Of a stretch of 64,000 nt of DNA, positions 8,570 to 17,741 are shown one piece after another. This DNA is from Paracoccus laeviglucosivorans (GTDB taxonomy: Bacteria > Pseudomonadota > Alphaproteobacteria > Rhodobacterales > Rhodobacteraceae): the NCBI RefSeq assembly GCF_900182695.1, contig NZ_FXTK01000001.1, positions 186,001 through 250,000 on the forward strand, written 5' to 3'. The translations under genes were made by a program, and so were the position numbers. Position 1 is the first letter of the stretch. Each line of letters begins with the position of its first letter. Under the pieces are notes generated by a model, which was given only the letters and a program-made list of their open reading frames with translations, was not told where the DNA came from and searched no databases.

Positions 8570-9060
8570 GCGATTTTCGCCCCGAACCGCAGCGCCGCCC
8601 CGACTGGGCGGCGCTTGTCATCGCGGTCTTTCTGGCCCTTGTCGCGGGCGTGATGCTGTGGGACAGCGCGCGCCTTGCCGATCTGGGCGGCTATTCGGGC
8701 GTCGGCCCCGCCAGCGTGCCGCGCGTCGTGGCCTATTGCCTGCTGGGTCTGGCAGGCTGGACCGCGCTTGCGGCCTTTCGCGGCGATTTCCCTGAACGAG
8801 AGCCGCAGAACCCCAGCCCGATCCTGTGGATCGTGGCGGGTCTTGCGGCCCAGCTGATGCTTTTGCACATCGCGGGTTTTTCCATCGCGACGGGCATTCT
8901 GTTCGCCTTTACCGCACGCGCATTCGGCAAGCGCAATCTGGCCATGACGCTGCCCATAGGCATCGTCTTTGCCTTCGCGGTCTGGGTGATTTTTGCGAAA
9001 CTTCTGATGCTGCACCTGCCGCCCGGCCCGCTTGAGCATCTGTTTTTTCCGGGGGGCTAA
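8566..9060 (+). CDS. tctB: Tricarboxylate transporter small membrane subunit TctB
   Basis: A 164-residue protein with four predicted transmembrane helices (about 17-33, 48-65, 83-105 and 118-144). Size and hydrophobic pattern match the TctB family, whose sequences are poorly conserved; YSGVGPASVPRVVAYCLLGLA is the typical N-terminal stretch. It is the small partner of TctA in the inner membrane. Its start is coupled to the tctC stop (ATGA) and tctA begins three bases after its own stop, so the three genes form one translationally linked unit. Confidence 0.9.
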   Translation: MSDFRPEPQRRPDWAALVIAVFLALVAGVMLWDSARLADLGGYSGVGPASVPRVVAYCLLGLAGWTALAAFRGDFPEREPQNPSPILWIVAGLAAQLMLLHIAGFSIATGILFAFTARAFGKRNLAMTLPIGIVFAFAVWVIFAKLLMLHLPPGPLEHLFFPGG

Positions 9061-9063
9061 GCC

Positions 9064-10581
9064 ATGGGCGCCTTCGATTTCCTGATGCAGGGTCTTGCGA
9101 CCGCTGCCGAGCCGATGATGCTGCTTTATGCGCTGATCGGCGTCACCCTGGGCACCGCCGTCGGCGTGCTGCCCGGCATCGGCCCGGCGCTGACCGTGGC
9201 CCTGTTGCTGCCCGTCACCTATCGGCTGGACCCTGCGGGTTCGCTGATCATGTTCGCGGGCATCTATTACGGCGGGATGTATGGCGGCTCGACCACTTCG
9301 ATCCTGCTGAACACGCCGGGCGAAAGCGCCTCGATCATCACAGCGCTGGAAGGCAACAAGATGGCCCGCCGGGGGCGCGGCGGTCCGGCACTTGCCACCG
9401 CCGCCATCGGGTCGTTCGTCGCCGGTCTGATCGCCACGCTGCTGCTGGCCTTTCTTGCGCCCAGCATCGTGCAGATCGCATTGAAGATGGGGCCGCGCGA
9501 AAACTTTGCGCTGATGGTTCTGGCCTTCGTCACCGTCTCTGCCGCTTTGGGGGATTCGGCGCTGCGCGGTCTGACATCGCTGTTTCTGGGCCTTGCGCTG
9601 GCCTGCGTGGGCATCGACCAGCTGACGGGTCAGGCGCGCCTGTCCTTTGGCGTGCCCGAACTTCTGGACGGCATCGAGGTCACGACCATGGCCGTCGCCA
9701 TGTTCGCCGTGGGCGAGGCGCTGGCGATTGCCGGAACCCGCGTTCAGGCCGACGAATCGGTCACGGCGGTCAAGGGCTCGGTCTGGATGAGCCGCAAGGA
9801 CTGGGCGCGGTCGTGGAAGCCGTGGCTACGCGGCACCGCCATCGGTTTCCCCATCGGGGCCATGCCCGCAGGCGGGGCCGAGATCGGCACCTTCCTGTCC
9901 TATGCCACTGAAAAGAAACTGAGCAAGCACCCCGAGGAATTCGGCAATGGCGCTATCGAAGGCGTCGCCGGCCCCGAGGCTGCGAACAACGCATCCGCCG
10001 CAGGCACGCTGGTGCCGCTGCTGACGCTGGGCCTGCCGACCTCGGCCACGGCGGCGATCATGCTGGCGGGCTTCCAGCAATTCGGCCTGCAACCGGGGCC
10101 GCTGCTGTTCGCCACCAACCCGACGCTGGTCTGGGGTCTGATCGCATCGCTGCTGATCGCGAACGCGATGCTGCTGATCCTGAACCTGCCGCTGATCGGG
10201 CTGTGGGTCAAACTGCTGACCGTGCCGAAGCCGTGGCTGTATGCGGGCATCCTGCTGTTCGCCACGCTGGGCACCATCGGGGCCAACCCCTCCAGCTTCG
10301 AACTGGGGATGCTGCTGGGCTTTGGCGTGCTGGGCTATGTGATGCGCCTGTTCGGCTATCCCATCGCGCCCATCGTCGTCGGCCTGATCCTTGGCCCCAT
10401 GGCCGAACAGCAGTTGCGCCGCGCGCTTTCGATCAGCCAGGGCGACTGGACGGTGTTGGTGCAGTCCCCCATCGCCGCGACGCTGCTGGCGCTGGCCGCA
10501 TTGGCGCTGATCGTGCCCCTGATCCTGCGCGCGCGCGGCAAGGGTCAGGTGCTGACGCAGATGGCGGGCGACGAAGACTGA
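9064..10581 (+). CDS. tctA: Tricarboxylate transporter large membrane subunit TctA
   Basis: A 505-residue inner-membrane permease with about 11-12 hydrophobic helices. TctA signatures are clear: [20 protein letters not shown] (about 36-55), [20 protein letters not shown] (about 68-87) and [20 protein letters not shown] in the second half. It forms the translocation path for the carboxylate bound by TctC. Last gene of the tctCBA unit; a GC-rich hairpin lies shortly downstream. Full length for the family. Confidence 0.95.
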   Translation: MGAFDFLMQGLATAAEPMMLLYALIGVTLGTAVGVLPGIGPALTVALLLPVTYRLDPAGSLIMFAGIYYGGMYGGSTTSILLNTPGESASIITALEGNKMARRGRGGPALATAAIGSFVAGLIATLLLAFLAPSIVQIALKMGPRENFALMVLAFVTVSAALGDSALRGLTSLFLGLALACVGIDQLTGQARLSFGVPELLDGIEVTTMAVAMFAVGEALAIAGTRVQADESVTAVKGSVWMSRKDWARSWKPWLRGTAIGFPIGAMPAGGAEIGTFLSYATEKKLSKHPEEFGNGAIEGVAGPEAANNASAAGTLVPLLTLGLPTSATAAIMLAGFQQFGLQPGPLLFATNPTLVWGLIASLLIANAMLLILNLPLIGLWVKLLTVPKPWLYAGILLFATLGTIGANPSSFELGMLLGFGVLGYVMRLFGYPIAPIVVGLILGPMAEQQLRRALSISQGDWTVLVQSPIAATLLALAALALIVPLILRARGKGQVLTQMAGDED

Positions 10582-10590
10582 CGCAAGCGG

Positions 10591-10621
10591 TCCCGGCCCT
10601 CGTCTCCCCCTTGGGCCGGGA
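10591..10621 (+). terminator. Hairpin downstream of tctA
   Basis: Arms TCCCGGCCC and GGGCCGGGA pair perfectly around a 13-base pyrimidine loop (bases 10600-10612). There is no T tract, so it may be a 3'-stabilising structure or a Rho-assisted end rather than a classical terminator. The C-rich loop is loosely reminiscent of the loops at 60.1-60.6 kb. Confidence 0.45.
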
Positions 10622-10655
10622 TCGCCATGCGGGCACTGCATGGCGGCAATGACGT

Positions 10656-10671
10656 AATGCTGCGTTGCAGA
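10656..10671 (+). promoter_or_regulatory. 16-base motif shared with the region upstream of the urease-operon DUF1127 gene
   Basis: AATGCTGCGTTGCAGA lies 57 bases before the DUF1127 gene at 10729. The sequence at 31892-31907, 83 bases before another DUF1127 gene, matches it at 15 of 16 positions. A shared regulator or promoter element is inferred. Confidence 0.4.
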
Positions 10672-10728
10672 AAGAGCGGCGCAGGCCCATGTCTAACGGG
10701 ACGAAACATTCATCCCATAGGCAAGGAC

Positions 10729-10881
10729 ATGACCGCTTATAGCTTTATCCGCAACGTCTTCAGCATCCTGAACGCTGCCATCGCCGCAACCTCGGCGGTT
10801 CGCCAGCACCGCATGCCGGAAACCGGCGCGTTGAAAAAGCTGGGTATCCGCGAAGCCGATTTCCGCGCCATCCAGCTTTAA
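10729..10881 (+). CDS. Small DUF1127-like protein (50 aa)
   Basis: A 50-residue basic peptide whose C-terminal half, GALKKLGIREADFRAIQL, matches the end of the DUF1127 domain (L-x-D/K-L-G-I-x-R/E-x-x-I). The usual arginine-rich helix is represented only by AVRQHRMPE, so it is a short or divergent member. AAGGA precedes the ATG. It is flanked by the hairpin after tctA and by a strong terminator, so it is a self-contained transcription unit. DUF1127 proteins in relatives are stress-linked and some bind RNA; no specific role can be given here. Confidence 0.75.
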   Translation: MTAYSFIRNVFSILNAAIAATSAVRQHRMPETGALKKLGIREADFRAIQL

Positions 10882-10904
10882 GTCCCGGCACGGACCACCC
10901 TGTC

Positions 10905-10940
10905 AAAAGGCGAAGGGCTGGCCCCTTCGCCTTTTTCTTT
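10905..10940 (+). terminator. Strong Rho-independent terminator
   Basis: Perfect nine-base arms GGCGAAGGG and CCCTTCGCC around a five-base loop, with AAAA before and TTTTTCTTT after. It terminates the small DUF1127 gene 24 bases past its stop. Confidence 0.92.
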
Positions 10941-10990
10941 GCACCAAGACCAGGTGATCACGCATCCGTGAAGCGGTTCTGCCACAGTGC

Positions 10991-11089
10991 AATCGCTGCC
11001 ATCGCCCGCGCCGCAGCGATTTCATTTCTGGGACAACCCACTGCATGGCATAAGGAAATCACGCTGCGGCCGTTTCCGCAGGCGTGGTT
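10991..11089 (+). other. Consecutive stem-loops in the aqpZ upstream region
   Basis: Bases 10991-11021 have perfect arms AATCGCTGC and GCAGCGATT with a 13-base loop. Bases 11057-11089 form a 13-bp stem with one bulge and one G-U pair around a six-base loop, ending 26 bases before the aqpZ ATG. A smaller TCACG/CGTGA hairpin lies at 10958-10971. These could structure the aqpZ leader or belong to a small RNA. Confidence 0.35.
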
Positions 11090-11115
11090 AATGAGCATGT
11101 TGTGGAGTTGTCGTC

Positions 11116-11859
11116 ATGCAGAAGCAATTGGCCGCTGAGGCCCTTGGAACCTTCTGGCTTGTCTTTGGCGGATGCGGCAGCGCGGTTCTGGCCGCTGCCT
11201 TCCCGGATCTGGGTATCGGCTTTGTCGGCGTCTCGATCGCGTTTGGTCTGACTGTGCTGACCATGGCTTATGCGGTGGGCGGGATTTCGGGCGGGCATTT
11301 CAACCCCGCCGTCTCGATCGGGCTGGCCGTGGCGGGCCGCTTTCCGGGTGCGCGCGTCGTGCCCTATATCCTTGCGCAGCTTGCCGGTGCCATCGTGGCC
11401 GCGGGCGCGCTTTACCTGATCGCCTCGGGCAAGGCGGACTTCCAGTTGGGGGGCTTTGCGTCGAACGGCTATGGCGCGCAATCGCCCGGCGGCTATTCGA
11501 TGATGTCGGCCTTTCTGATCGAGGTGATCCTGACCGCCTTTTTCCTGATCGTGATTCTGGGCGCCACGCATGGCCGCGCGCCCAAGGGCTTTGCGCCCAT
11601 CGCCATCGGGCTGGCTCTTGTACTGATCCACCTGATTTCGATCCCGGTGACCAATACCTCGGTCAACCCGGCGCGTTCGACAAGTCAGGCGCTGTTTGCA
11701 GGCGGCGCGGCGATCCAGCAGCTTTGGCTGTTCTGGGCGGCCCCGATCCTTGGCGCGATCATCGGCGCGATGGTCTGGAACGCGGTGGGCGAACATGATG
11801 ACGCGGCGATCATCGGTGATCTTCCGACGCCGCAGCCGCCGCTTAGCCCCAATCACTGA
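11116..11859 (+). CDS. aqpZ: Aquaporin Z
   Basis: A 247-residue six-helix water channel of the inner membrane. The two half-helix NPA boxes are present: GHFNPAVS (NPA 63-65) and TSVNPARS (NPA 184-186). The selectivity filter can be read as Phe43, His172, Thr181 and Arg187, the narrow water-selective arrangement of AqpZ rather than the glycerol facilitator type. Length fits the family plus a short tail. It stands alone, with a bidirectional terminator shared with convergent glmS. Confidence 0.95.
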   Translation: MQKQLAAEALGTFWLVFGGCGSAVLAAAFPDLGIGFVGVSIAFGLTVLTMAYAVGGISGGHFNPAVSIGLAVAGRFPGARVVPYILAQLAGAIVAAGALYLIASGKADFQLGGFASNGYGAQSPGGYSMMSAFLIEVILTAFFLIVILGATHGRAPKGFAPIAIGLALVLIHLISIPVTNTSVNPARSTSQALFAGGAAIQQLWLFWAAPILGAIIGAMVWNAVGEHDDAAIIGDLPTPQPPLSPNH

Positions 11860-11863
11860 AATG

Positions 11864-11892
11864 AAAGGCCCGGCCGTCATGGCCGGGCCTTT
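11864..11892. terminator. Bidirectional terminator between aqpZ and glmS
   Basis: Perfect 12-base arms (AAAGGCCCGGCC and its complement) around the loop GTCAT. A-rich and T-rich ends serve both the aqpZ transcript and the convergent glmS transcript. Confidence 0.85.
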
Positions 11893-11894
11893 GC

Positions 11895-13712
11895 TTATTC
11901 CACCGTCACCGACTTCGCCAGATTGCGGGGCTGGTCCACGTCAGTCCCCTTGGCGACTGCCGTGTGATAGGCCAGATATTGCATCGGCACCGCATAAAGG
12001 ATCGGCTGGAACGACCCGCCCCCCTGCGGCATCGCAAGGCTGGCGTGAACGCCGTCGCCGCCCGCCTCAATCCCTTCGACATCCGAAATCAGCAAGACCT
12101 GACCGTGACGGGCCATGACCTCTTGCATATTGGAGACGGTCTTTTCGAACAGCGCATCGCGCGGGGCCACGACCACGACCGGCACATTTCGGTCGATCAG
12201 CGCGATGGGGCCGTGCTTCAACTCGCCCGAGGCGTAGCCTTCGGCATGGATATAGCTCAGTTCTTTCAGCTTCAGCGCGCCTTCCAGCGCGACCGGATAG
12301 AACGAGCCGCGCCCCAGATACAGCACGTCCTGCGCCTCGGACAGCCAGCCCGCCAGCTTCCGGCAGCCGTCGCTGACCGCCAGCGCCTGATTCAGCAGGC
12401 CCGGAATCGCGCGCAGATCGGCCAGATGCGCGGCAAGGCCGGCATCGTCCAGCCGCCCGCGATCATGCGCGGCCTTCAGGGCCAGCACGGCCAGCACGGC
12501 CAATTGACAGGTGAACGCCTTGGAGGAGGCCACCCCCACCTCGATCCCCGCCAGCGTCGGAAGCGCAATATCGGCATCCCGCGCAATGGCCGAGGTGCCC
12601 ACGTTCACCACGCCCACGGTTTTCGCCACCTTGTCGCGGGCGTAATGCAGGGCTGCCAGCGTATCGGCGGTTTCGCCCGACTGGCTGACGAACATCGCCC
12701 AGCTTTTGGGCGATAGCGGCGGCTCGCGGTAACGGAATTCCGACGCCACATCCAGATCGCAGGGGATGCCCGCCAAGGTCTCGAACCAGTAACGCGCGAC
12801 ATAGCCCGCGTAAAAGGCGGTGCCGCAGCCCACCAGCGTCAGGCGGTCCACGTCGCGAAAGTCGATGGCGTCGGGCAGAACGATCCGGTCGCCCTTGATG
12901 TAATGGTTCAGCGCATCGCCCAGCACGACGGGCTGTTCGGCGATTTCCTTGGCCATGAAGTGCCGGAAACCGCCCTTGTCGATCCGCGTCGCGCCCACGT
13001 CGATCTGCTGGATCTCGCGATTGGCAGGCAGACCTTCGGCGTCGAAAATCTCGGCGCCTGCGCGGGTGATGACGGCATGATCGCCATCCTCAAGATAGGT
13101 GATGCGGTCCGTGAACGGTGCCAGCGCCACCGCGTCCGAGCCGATGAACATCTCGCCATCGCCGGTGCCCACGGCCAGGGGGCTGCCCTTGCGGGCGGCG
13201 ATCATCAGATTGCCCTCGCCCTCGAACAGGAACGCCAGCGCAAACGCGCCATGCAGCCGCGCCAGCGTCTCGCGGGCGGCCTGAACCGGACCAAGGCCCT
13301 GCGACATGTGCCAAGCGGTCAGCAGTGCTACGGTTTCGGTGTCGGTCTCGGATTCCGGCGTCATGCCAAGGGCAATCACCTCATCGCGCAATTCGCGGAA
13401 GTTTTCGATAATCCCGTTATGCACGACGGCGACGGGGCCGCGTTTATGGGGGTGGGCGTTCGCCTCGGTCGCGGCGCCGTGCGTGGCCCAGCGCGTATGG
13501 CCGATGCCCGCGTGCCCCGCCAACGGTTCATGCACCAGACGGTCGGACAGGTTGACCAGCTTGCCCACGGCACGGCGGCGCGACAGCTTGCCGTCCGCAT
13601 CCACCGTCGCCACGCCCGCGCTGTCGTAGCCGCGATATTCCAGCCGCTTCAGCGCCTCGACCAGTTGCGGCGAGACTTCGTGATTGCCCAGAATGCCAAT
13701 GATGCCGCACAT
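11895..13712 (-). CDS. glmS: Glutamine-fructose-6-phosphate aminotransferase (isomerizing)
   Basis: A 605-residue enzyme making glucosamine-6-phosphate from fructose-6-phosphate and glutamine, the first step of UDP-GlcNAc synthesis. N-terminal class II glutaminase domain begins MCGIIGILG with nucleophile Cys2, with GHTRWATHG and NGIIENFRELR further in. Two SIS sugar-isomerase domains follow (GCGTAFYAGYVARYW, FVSQSGETADTLAAL; AEGYASGELKHGPIALI). The C-terminus ends KSVTVE as in the family. It lies two bases downstream of glmU on the same strand, so the two UDP-GlcNAc genes form an operon. No glmS ribozyme is seen, as expected outside Firmicutes. Confidence 0.97.
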   Translation of the reverse strand: MCGIIGILGNHEVSPQLVEALKRLEYRGYDSAGVATVDADGKLSRRRAVGKLVNLSDRLVHEPLAGHAGIGHTRWATHGAATEANAHPHKRGPVAVVHNGIIENFRELRDEVIALGMTPESETDTETVALLTAWHMSQGLGPVQAARETLARLHGAFALAFLFEGEGNLMIAARKGSPLAVGTGDGEMFIGSDAVALAPFTDRITYLEDGDHAVITRAGAEIFDAEGLPANREIQQIDVGATRIDKGGFRHFMAKEIAEQPVVLGDALNHYIKGDRIVLPDAIDFRDVDRLTLVGCGTAFYAGYVARYWFETLAGIPCDLDVASEFRYREPPLSPKSWAMFVSQSGETADTLAALHYARDKVAKTVGVVNVGTSAIARDADIALPTLAGIEVGVASSKAFTCQLAVLAVLALKAAHDRGRLDDAGLAAHLADLRAIPGLLNQALAVSDGCRKLAGWLSEAQDVLYLGRGSFYPVALEGALKLKELSYIHAEGYASGELKHGPIALIDRNVPVVVVAPRDALFEKTVSNMQEVMARHGQVLLISDVEGIEAGGDGVHASLAMPQGGGSFQPILYAVPMQYLAYHTAVAKGTDVDQPRNLAKSVTVE

Positions 13713-13714
13713 GG

Positions 13715-15055
13715 TTATTTCCCTTTCTTCTGGCGCAGTGCCTGCATGAGGCGCGTGGCCAGACCCGGCTTCGTGACCTGACGCGAACGGCCGATGGCCA
13801 AGGCGTCATCGGGCACGTCTTCGGTGACCACGGAACCCGATCCGGTCATGGCACGCGCGCCCACCCGGACCGGCGCGACCAGCATCGTGTCCGAACCGAT
13901 GAACGCATCCGCGCCGATTTCGGTCTTGTGCTTGAACACGCCGTCATAATTGCAGGTGATCGTGCCCGCGCCGATATTCGTGCGCTCGCCCACATGGGCA
14001 TCGCCCAGATAGGTCAGGTGACCGACCTTCACGCCTTCGTCCAAAACCGAGTTCTTGATTTCAACGAAGTTGCCGACATGCACATCGCCGCCCAGTTCCG
14101 CGCCGGGGCGCAGGCGGGCAAAGGGGCCGACGGTTGCGCCCGCGCTGACATGGCAGCCCTCAAGATGGCAGAAGGGCAGGATCTCGGCGCCGCTCTCGAT
14201 GGTGACGCCGGGACCAAAGACCACGTTCTGCCCGATGATCGCATCGCGGCCGATCACCGTGTCCAGTGCGAACCACACGGTCGCGGGATCGGTCAGCGTC
14301 ACGCCATCCTCCAGCGCCAATTCGCGGGCGCGAGACTGGAACGCGGCTTCGGCGGCCGCCAGTTCGGCGCGGGTGTTGATGCCCAGCGTTTCAGATTCGT
14401 CGCAGGTGACGACCTCGACCCGGCGACCCGCGGCACGGGCCAGCGCCGGAATGTCGGTCAGGTAATATTCACCCGAGGCGTTTTCATTGCCGACATGCGG
14501 CAGCAATTCGCGCAGCAAGGCCGCATCCGCCGCCAGCACGCCGGAATTGACCAGCCTGATCGCGCAGGTCGCGGCATCGGCGTCCTTGAACTCGACGATC
14601 CGCTCCAGCCCCTCGGGGCCGACGACCAAGCGGCCATAGCGGCCCGGATCGGCGGCTTCAAAGCCCAGCACGACCACATCGGCGGGATGGCTGGAGAGCG
14701 CCAGCAGCGTGTCTTCGCCGATAAAGGGGGTGTCGCCATAAAGCACGATCACCCGGCCGTCGAAACCTTCCAGCAGCGGCATGGCCTGCAGAACCGCGTG
14801 GCCGGTGCCCAGCTGTTCGGTCTGCAGCGCGATGGCGGCATCGGGTTCCAGCTTGGCTACGGCCTTTTCGACCGCTTGCGCACCGTGCCCAGCAACGACG
14901 ACGATGCGTTCAGGTTCCAGCGCGCGCCCGGCGGCCAGCGCATGACCGACCAGCGGCACGCCGCCAAGACGGTGCAGCACCTTGGGCAGGTCGGATTGCA
15001 TCCGGCTGCCCTGCCCGGCTGCCAGAACGATGAGGGCGGCGGGATTATCCGACAT
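13715..15055 (-). CDS. glmU: Bifunctional GlcNAc-1-P uridyltransferase / glucosamine-1-P acetyltransferase
   Basis: A 446-residue two-domain enzyme making UDP-GlcNAc for peptidoglycan and lipid A. The N-terminal nucleotidyltransferase shows LAAGQGSRMQSDLPKVLH. The linker is followed by a left-handed beta-helix acetyltransferase with hexapeptide repeats (IGRDAIIGQNVVFGPGVTI, RLRPGAELGGDVHVGNFVEI) and NYDGVFKHKTEIG. Length is normal for alphaproteobacteria. First gene of the glmU-glmS unit; the 103-bp upstream gap is a divergent promoter region shared with gph. Confidence 0.96.
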   Translation of the reverse strand: MSDNPAALIVLAAGQGSRMQSDLPKVLHRLGGVPLVGHALAAGRALEPERIVVVAGHGAQAVEKAVAKLEPDAAIALQTEQLGTGHAVLQAMPLLEGFDGRVIVLYGDTPFIGEDTLLALSSHPADVVVLGFEAADPGRYGRLVVGPEGLERIVEFKDADAATCAIRLVNSGVLAADAALLRELLPHVGNENASGEYYLTDIPALARAAGRRVEVVTCDESETLGINTRAELAAAEAAFQSRARELALEDGVTLTDPATVWFALDTVIGRDAIIGQNVVFGPGVTIESGAEILPFCHLEGCHVSAGATVGPFARLRPGAELGGDVHVGNFVEIKNSVLDEGVKVGHLTYLGDAHVGERTNIGAGTITCNYDGVFKHKTEIGADAFIGSDTMLVAPVRVGARAMTGSGSVVTEDVPDDALAIGRSRQVTKPGLATRLMQALRQKKGK

Positions 15056-15158
15056 GACTGCCTCTTGCCTGTTTCTTATCTGTCGTTCGCGTTCTACCTA
15101 GGGGCCGTGACCGGGGAAAGGCCCCGGCGGATCAAACATCTTGACGGAAGGTTACAGC

Positions 15159-15833
15159 ATGGCAGGCACGGTTGTGTTCGATCTGGACGGGACGCTGGCG
15201 GATACCTCGGGCGACCTGATCGCTGCGGCAAACGCCTGTTTCACCGGGCGCGGCCTTGATCCGCTGCTGGACCCCGTGGCCGATGCGCTGATCGCATTTC
15301 ACGGCGGGCGGGCCATGCTGCGTGCGGGCTATGCGCGGATGGCCGCCGATACGCTTCTGCCACCGGGTGCCGAGGACGAGGATTACGCCCGCTTGCTGGT
15401 CCATTACGGCGAGGCGATTGCCGTTCACACCAAGCTGTATCCGGGGACCGAAGCGGCGCTGGACGCCCTGGCAGATGCGGGCCATATTCTGGCGGTCTGC
15501 ACCAACAAGCCCGAGGCGCTGGCCGAAACCCTGCTGCGCGAATTGGGCATCCGCGACCGCTTTGCCGCGATGATCGGCGCAGACACCCTGCCCGTCCGCA
15601 AACCCGATCCCCGCCCCTATCAGGCAGCGGTGGAACGCGCGGGCGGCATTGTCACGCGCAGTTTTCTGGTGGGCGACACCGAAACCGACCGCAAGACGGC
15701 GACAGCGGCGGGCGTTCCAGTTGCGCTGGTTGCTTTCGGTCCCGAAGGCGAGGCGCTGACGCGCCTTGCCCCCGAAGCGATGCTGGCCCATTTCGACGAC
15801 CTGCCCGCGCTTGCCGCCGACTGGCTGGCCTGA
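15159..15833 (+). CDS. gph: HAD-family phosphoglycolate phosphatase
   Basis: A 224-residue HAD hydrolase. Motif I FDLDGTLADT (nucleophile Asp8, acid Asp10), motif II AVCTNKPE, motif III lysine in VRKPDPRPY, and motif IV VGDTETDRKTA. This combination and the cap-domain length fit the Gph/PGP subfamily, which removes 2-phosphoglycolate; related HADs act on other small phosphates, so the substrate is probable rather than certain. GGAAGG eight bases before the ATG sets the start; an upstream in-frame TTG is less likely. It converges on bfr with no gap between the stops. Confidence 0.85.
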   Translation: MAGTVVFDLDGTLADTSGDLIAAANACFTGRGLDPLLDPVADALIAFHGGRAMLRAGYARMAADTLLPPGAEDEDYARLLVHYGEAIAVHTKLYPGTEAALDALADAGHILAVCTNKPEALAETLLRELGIRDRFAAMIGADTLPVRKPDPRPYQAAVERAGGIVTRSFLVGDTETDRKTATAAGVPVALVAFGPEGEALTRLAPEAMLAHFDDLPALAADWLA

Positions 15834-16319
15834 TTACTCGGCCTCGCTCGCCGGCTTGGCGTTCAGATGGCCATAGTTCTGGGCGCCGATCTGGTCATGC
15901 AGCTGCAACTGGGTTTCCAGAAAGTCGATATGACCTTCTTCGTCCTGGATCAGATCCTCGAACAGCAGCTTGCTGACGTAATCGCCGACGCTTTCGCAAT
16001 GGTCGCGCGCCTCGATATACAGCGTGCGGGCATCGTGTTCGCCGGCCAGATCGGCCTCAAGCGTTTCTTTCAGGTTCTGGCCAATGCGCAGCGGGTCCAG
16101 CTTTTGCAGGTTCGGATGGCCCTCAAGAAAGATGATGCGCTGGATCAGCCGGTCGGCGTGGTGCATCTCTTCGATCGACTCAGCGCGGGACTTGTCGGCA
16201 ATGCGACCATAGCCCCAGTCTTCCTGCAGCCGGTAATGCAGCCAATACTGGCTGACGGCCGTAAGTTCAGACCGTAGCGCTGCGTTGAGATATTCTATGA
16301 CCTTTGCGTCGCCCTTCAT
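15834..16319 (-). CDS. bfr: Bacterioferritin
   Basis: A 161-residue heme-containing ferritin subunit forming the 24-mer iron store in the cytoplasm. All di-iron ferroxidase ligands align without gaps to E. coli Bfr: Glu18, Glu51, His54, Glu94, Glu127 and His130. The axial heme ligand Met52 is present in EEMHHADR. The C-terminus ends with a non-conserved acidic tail (PASEAE). It lies downstream of, and overlaps by 53 bases, the bfd gene for its electron donor, so iron release and storage genes are coupled. Confidence 0.96.
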   Translation of the reverse strand: MKGDAKVIEYLNAALRSELTAVSQYWLHYRLQEDWGYGRIADKSRAESIEEMHHADRLIQRIIFLEGHPNLQKLDPLRIGQNLKETLEADLAGEHDARTLYIEARDHCESVGDYVSKLLFEDLIQDEEGHIDFLETQLQLHDQIGAQNYGHLNAKPASEAE

Positions 16320-16557
16320 GGCTCACCTCGATGCGGTTGGCTTTCAGACCCCGAAGGATGGGGGGCACTGCCAGATTATCGCATCGGCGCATCGTGTCCA
16401 GAAACAAGGGCATACATCCGCCACAATCGGCGCGCTTGCCAAGGGCGTGATAGATTTTGCCGGGGGTGATGATGGTGTCGGGATCGGCTGCACGCATCCA
16501 ATCGACAGCCGCGCGGATGTCGTGGTCGGAAATCTGTGTGCAGTGGCAGACGATCAT
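16267..16557 (-). CDS. bfd: Bacterioferritin-associated ferredoxin
   Basis: A 96-residue [2Fe-2S] protein that reduces the ferric core of bacterioferritin. The family cysteine pattern is visible: [15 protein letters not shown] with Cys4 and Cys6, then [14 protein letters not shown] with the C-x2-C pair. Beyond the roughly 65-residue core is a basic tail (about residues 66-96) encoded partly over the bfr start in another frame. A Met four codons earlier (16569) is an alternative start with a better ribosome site, AGGGCGAG. The 53-base overlap with bfr is unusually long and suggests translational coupling. Confidence 0.88.
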   Translation of the reverse strand: MIVCHCTQISDHDIRAAVDWMRAADPDTIITPGKIYHALGKRADCGGCMPLFLDTMRRCDNLAVPPILRGLKANRIEVSHEGRRKGHRISQRSATV

Positions 16558-16679
16558 TGAATCACCCATGGCTCGCCCTAGTGCCTTAGCATTTTCGTTG
16601 GACAAGTAAAGCCTGACGTTTTCACTTTGTGATTACTGGGCGGCTTGACGCTGCACGGTGGCGGCGCGACAACCCGGCC

Positions 16680-17729
16680 ATGAAGCTTGATGATTTCGAT
16701 TTCGACCTGCCCGAAGGGCTGATCGCCACCCGTCCCGCGCGCCCGCGCACATCGGCCCGCCTTCTGGTGGCCAAGGGGGACGACCTGCGCGATCTGCACG
16801 TGCGCGACCTGCCCGACCTGCTGGGTCCTGGCGATCTGCTGGTGCTGAACGACACCAAGGTGATCCCCGCGCGCCTGACCGGGCACCGCACGCGCCACAC
16901 CCCGCAGGGCGATGCGACGGCCAAGGTCGAAATCACACTGCTGGAGCCGCAGGCCGATGGCACGTGGCGGGCGCTGGCAAAGCCCCTGCGCAAGCTCAAG
17001 CCGGGCGAAGTGATCCGCTTTGGCGACACGCTTTCCGCCGAAGTCGCGGCGATGTCGGACACCGATCTGTCGCTGCGCTTTGACGCGGTGGGCGAGGCGT
17101 TCGATGCCGCGCTGGCACAGGTCGGTGCAATGCCCCTGCCCCCTTATATCGCCGCCCTGCGCCCCCCGGATGAGGCCGACCGGCAGGATTACCAGACCGT
17201 CTGGGCCGAAAAGACCGGCGCTGTCGCTGCCCCCACGGCCAGCCTGCATTTCGACGACGCCCTGCTGCAGGCGCTGCGCGACCGCGGCGTGCGGTTTACC
17301 CATGTCACGCTGCATGTCGGCGCGGGCACCTTCCTCCCCGTCAAGGTCGAGGACGTGACCACCCACAAGATGCACGGCGAATGGGGCGAGGTCACGCCCG
17401 AGGCCGCCGAGGCCATCAACGCCACCCGCGCCAATGGTGGCCGCATCATCCCCGTGGGCACCACCGCCCTGCGCCTGATTGAATCGGCTGCGGCCGAAGA
17501 CGGGACCATCGCCCCTTATCAGGGCGTTACCGAAATCTTCATCTATCCCGGCTATCGCTTCCGTGTGACCGATGCACTGATGACCAATTTCCACCTGCCG
17601 AAATCGACGCTGCTGATGCTGGTCAGCGCATTGATGGGGCAGGACCGGATCGGCACCCTCTATCGCCACGCCGTGAATTCGGGCTATCGCTTTTTCAGCT
17701 ATGGCGATGCCTCGCTGCTGATACCCTAA
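16680..17729 (+). CDS. queA: tRNA preQ1(34) S-adenosylmethionine ribosyltransferase-isomerase
   Basis: A 349-residue enzyme of queuosine synthesis; it transfers and isomerises ribose from SAM onto preQ1-modified tRNA to give epoxyqueuosine. Start [20 protein letters not shown] is the canonical N-terminus, so the in-frame extension upstream was rejected. Other signatures: [41 protein letters not shown] and [17 protein letters not shown]. Full length. An MFS transporter gene follows 12 bp downstream and is probably co-transcribed; it has no obvious link to queuosine. Confidence 0.96.
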   Translation: MKLDDFDFDLPEGLIATRPARPRTSARLLVAKGDDLRDLHVRDLPDLLGPGDLLVLNDTKVIPARLTGHRTRHTPQGDATAKVEITLLEPQADGTWRALAKPLRKLKPGEVIRFGDTLSAEVAAMSDTDLSLRFDAVGEAFDAALAQVGAMPLPPYIAALRPPDEADRQDYQTVWAEKTGAVAAPTASLHFDDALLQALRDRGVRFTHVTLHVGAGTFLPVKVEDVTTHKMHGEWGEVTPEAAEAINATRANGGRIIPVGTTALRLIESAAAEDGTIAPYQGVTEIFIYPGYRFRVTDALMTNFHLPKSTLLMLVSALMGQDRIGTLYRHAVNSGYRFFSYGDASLLIP

Positions 17730-17741
17730 GGGGGAGAGATC

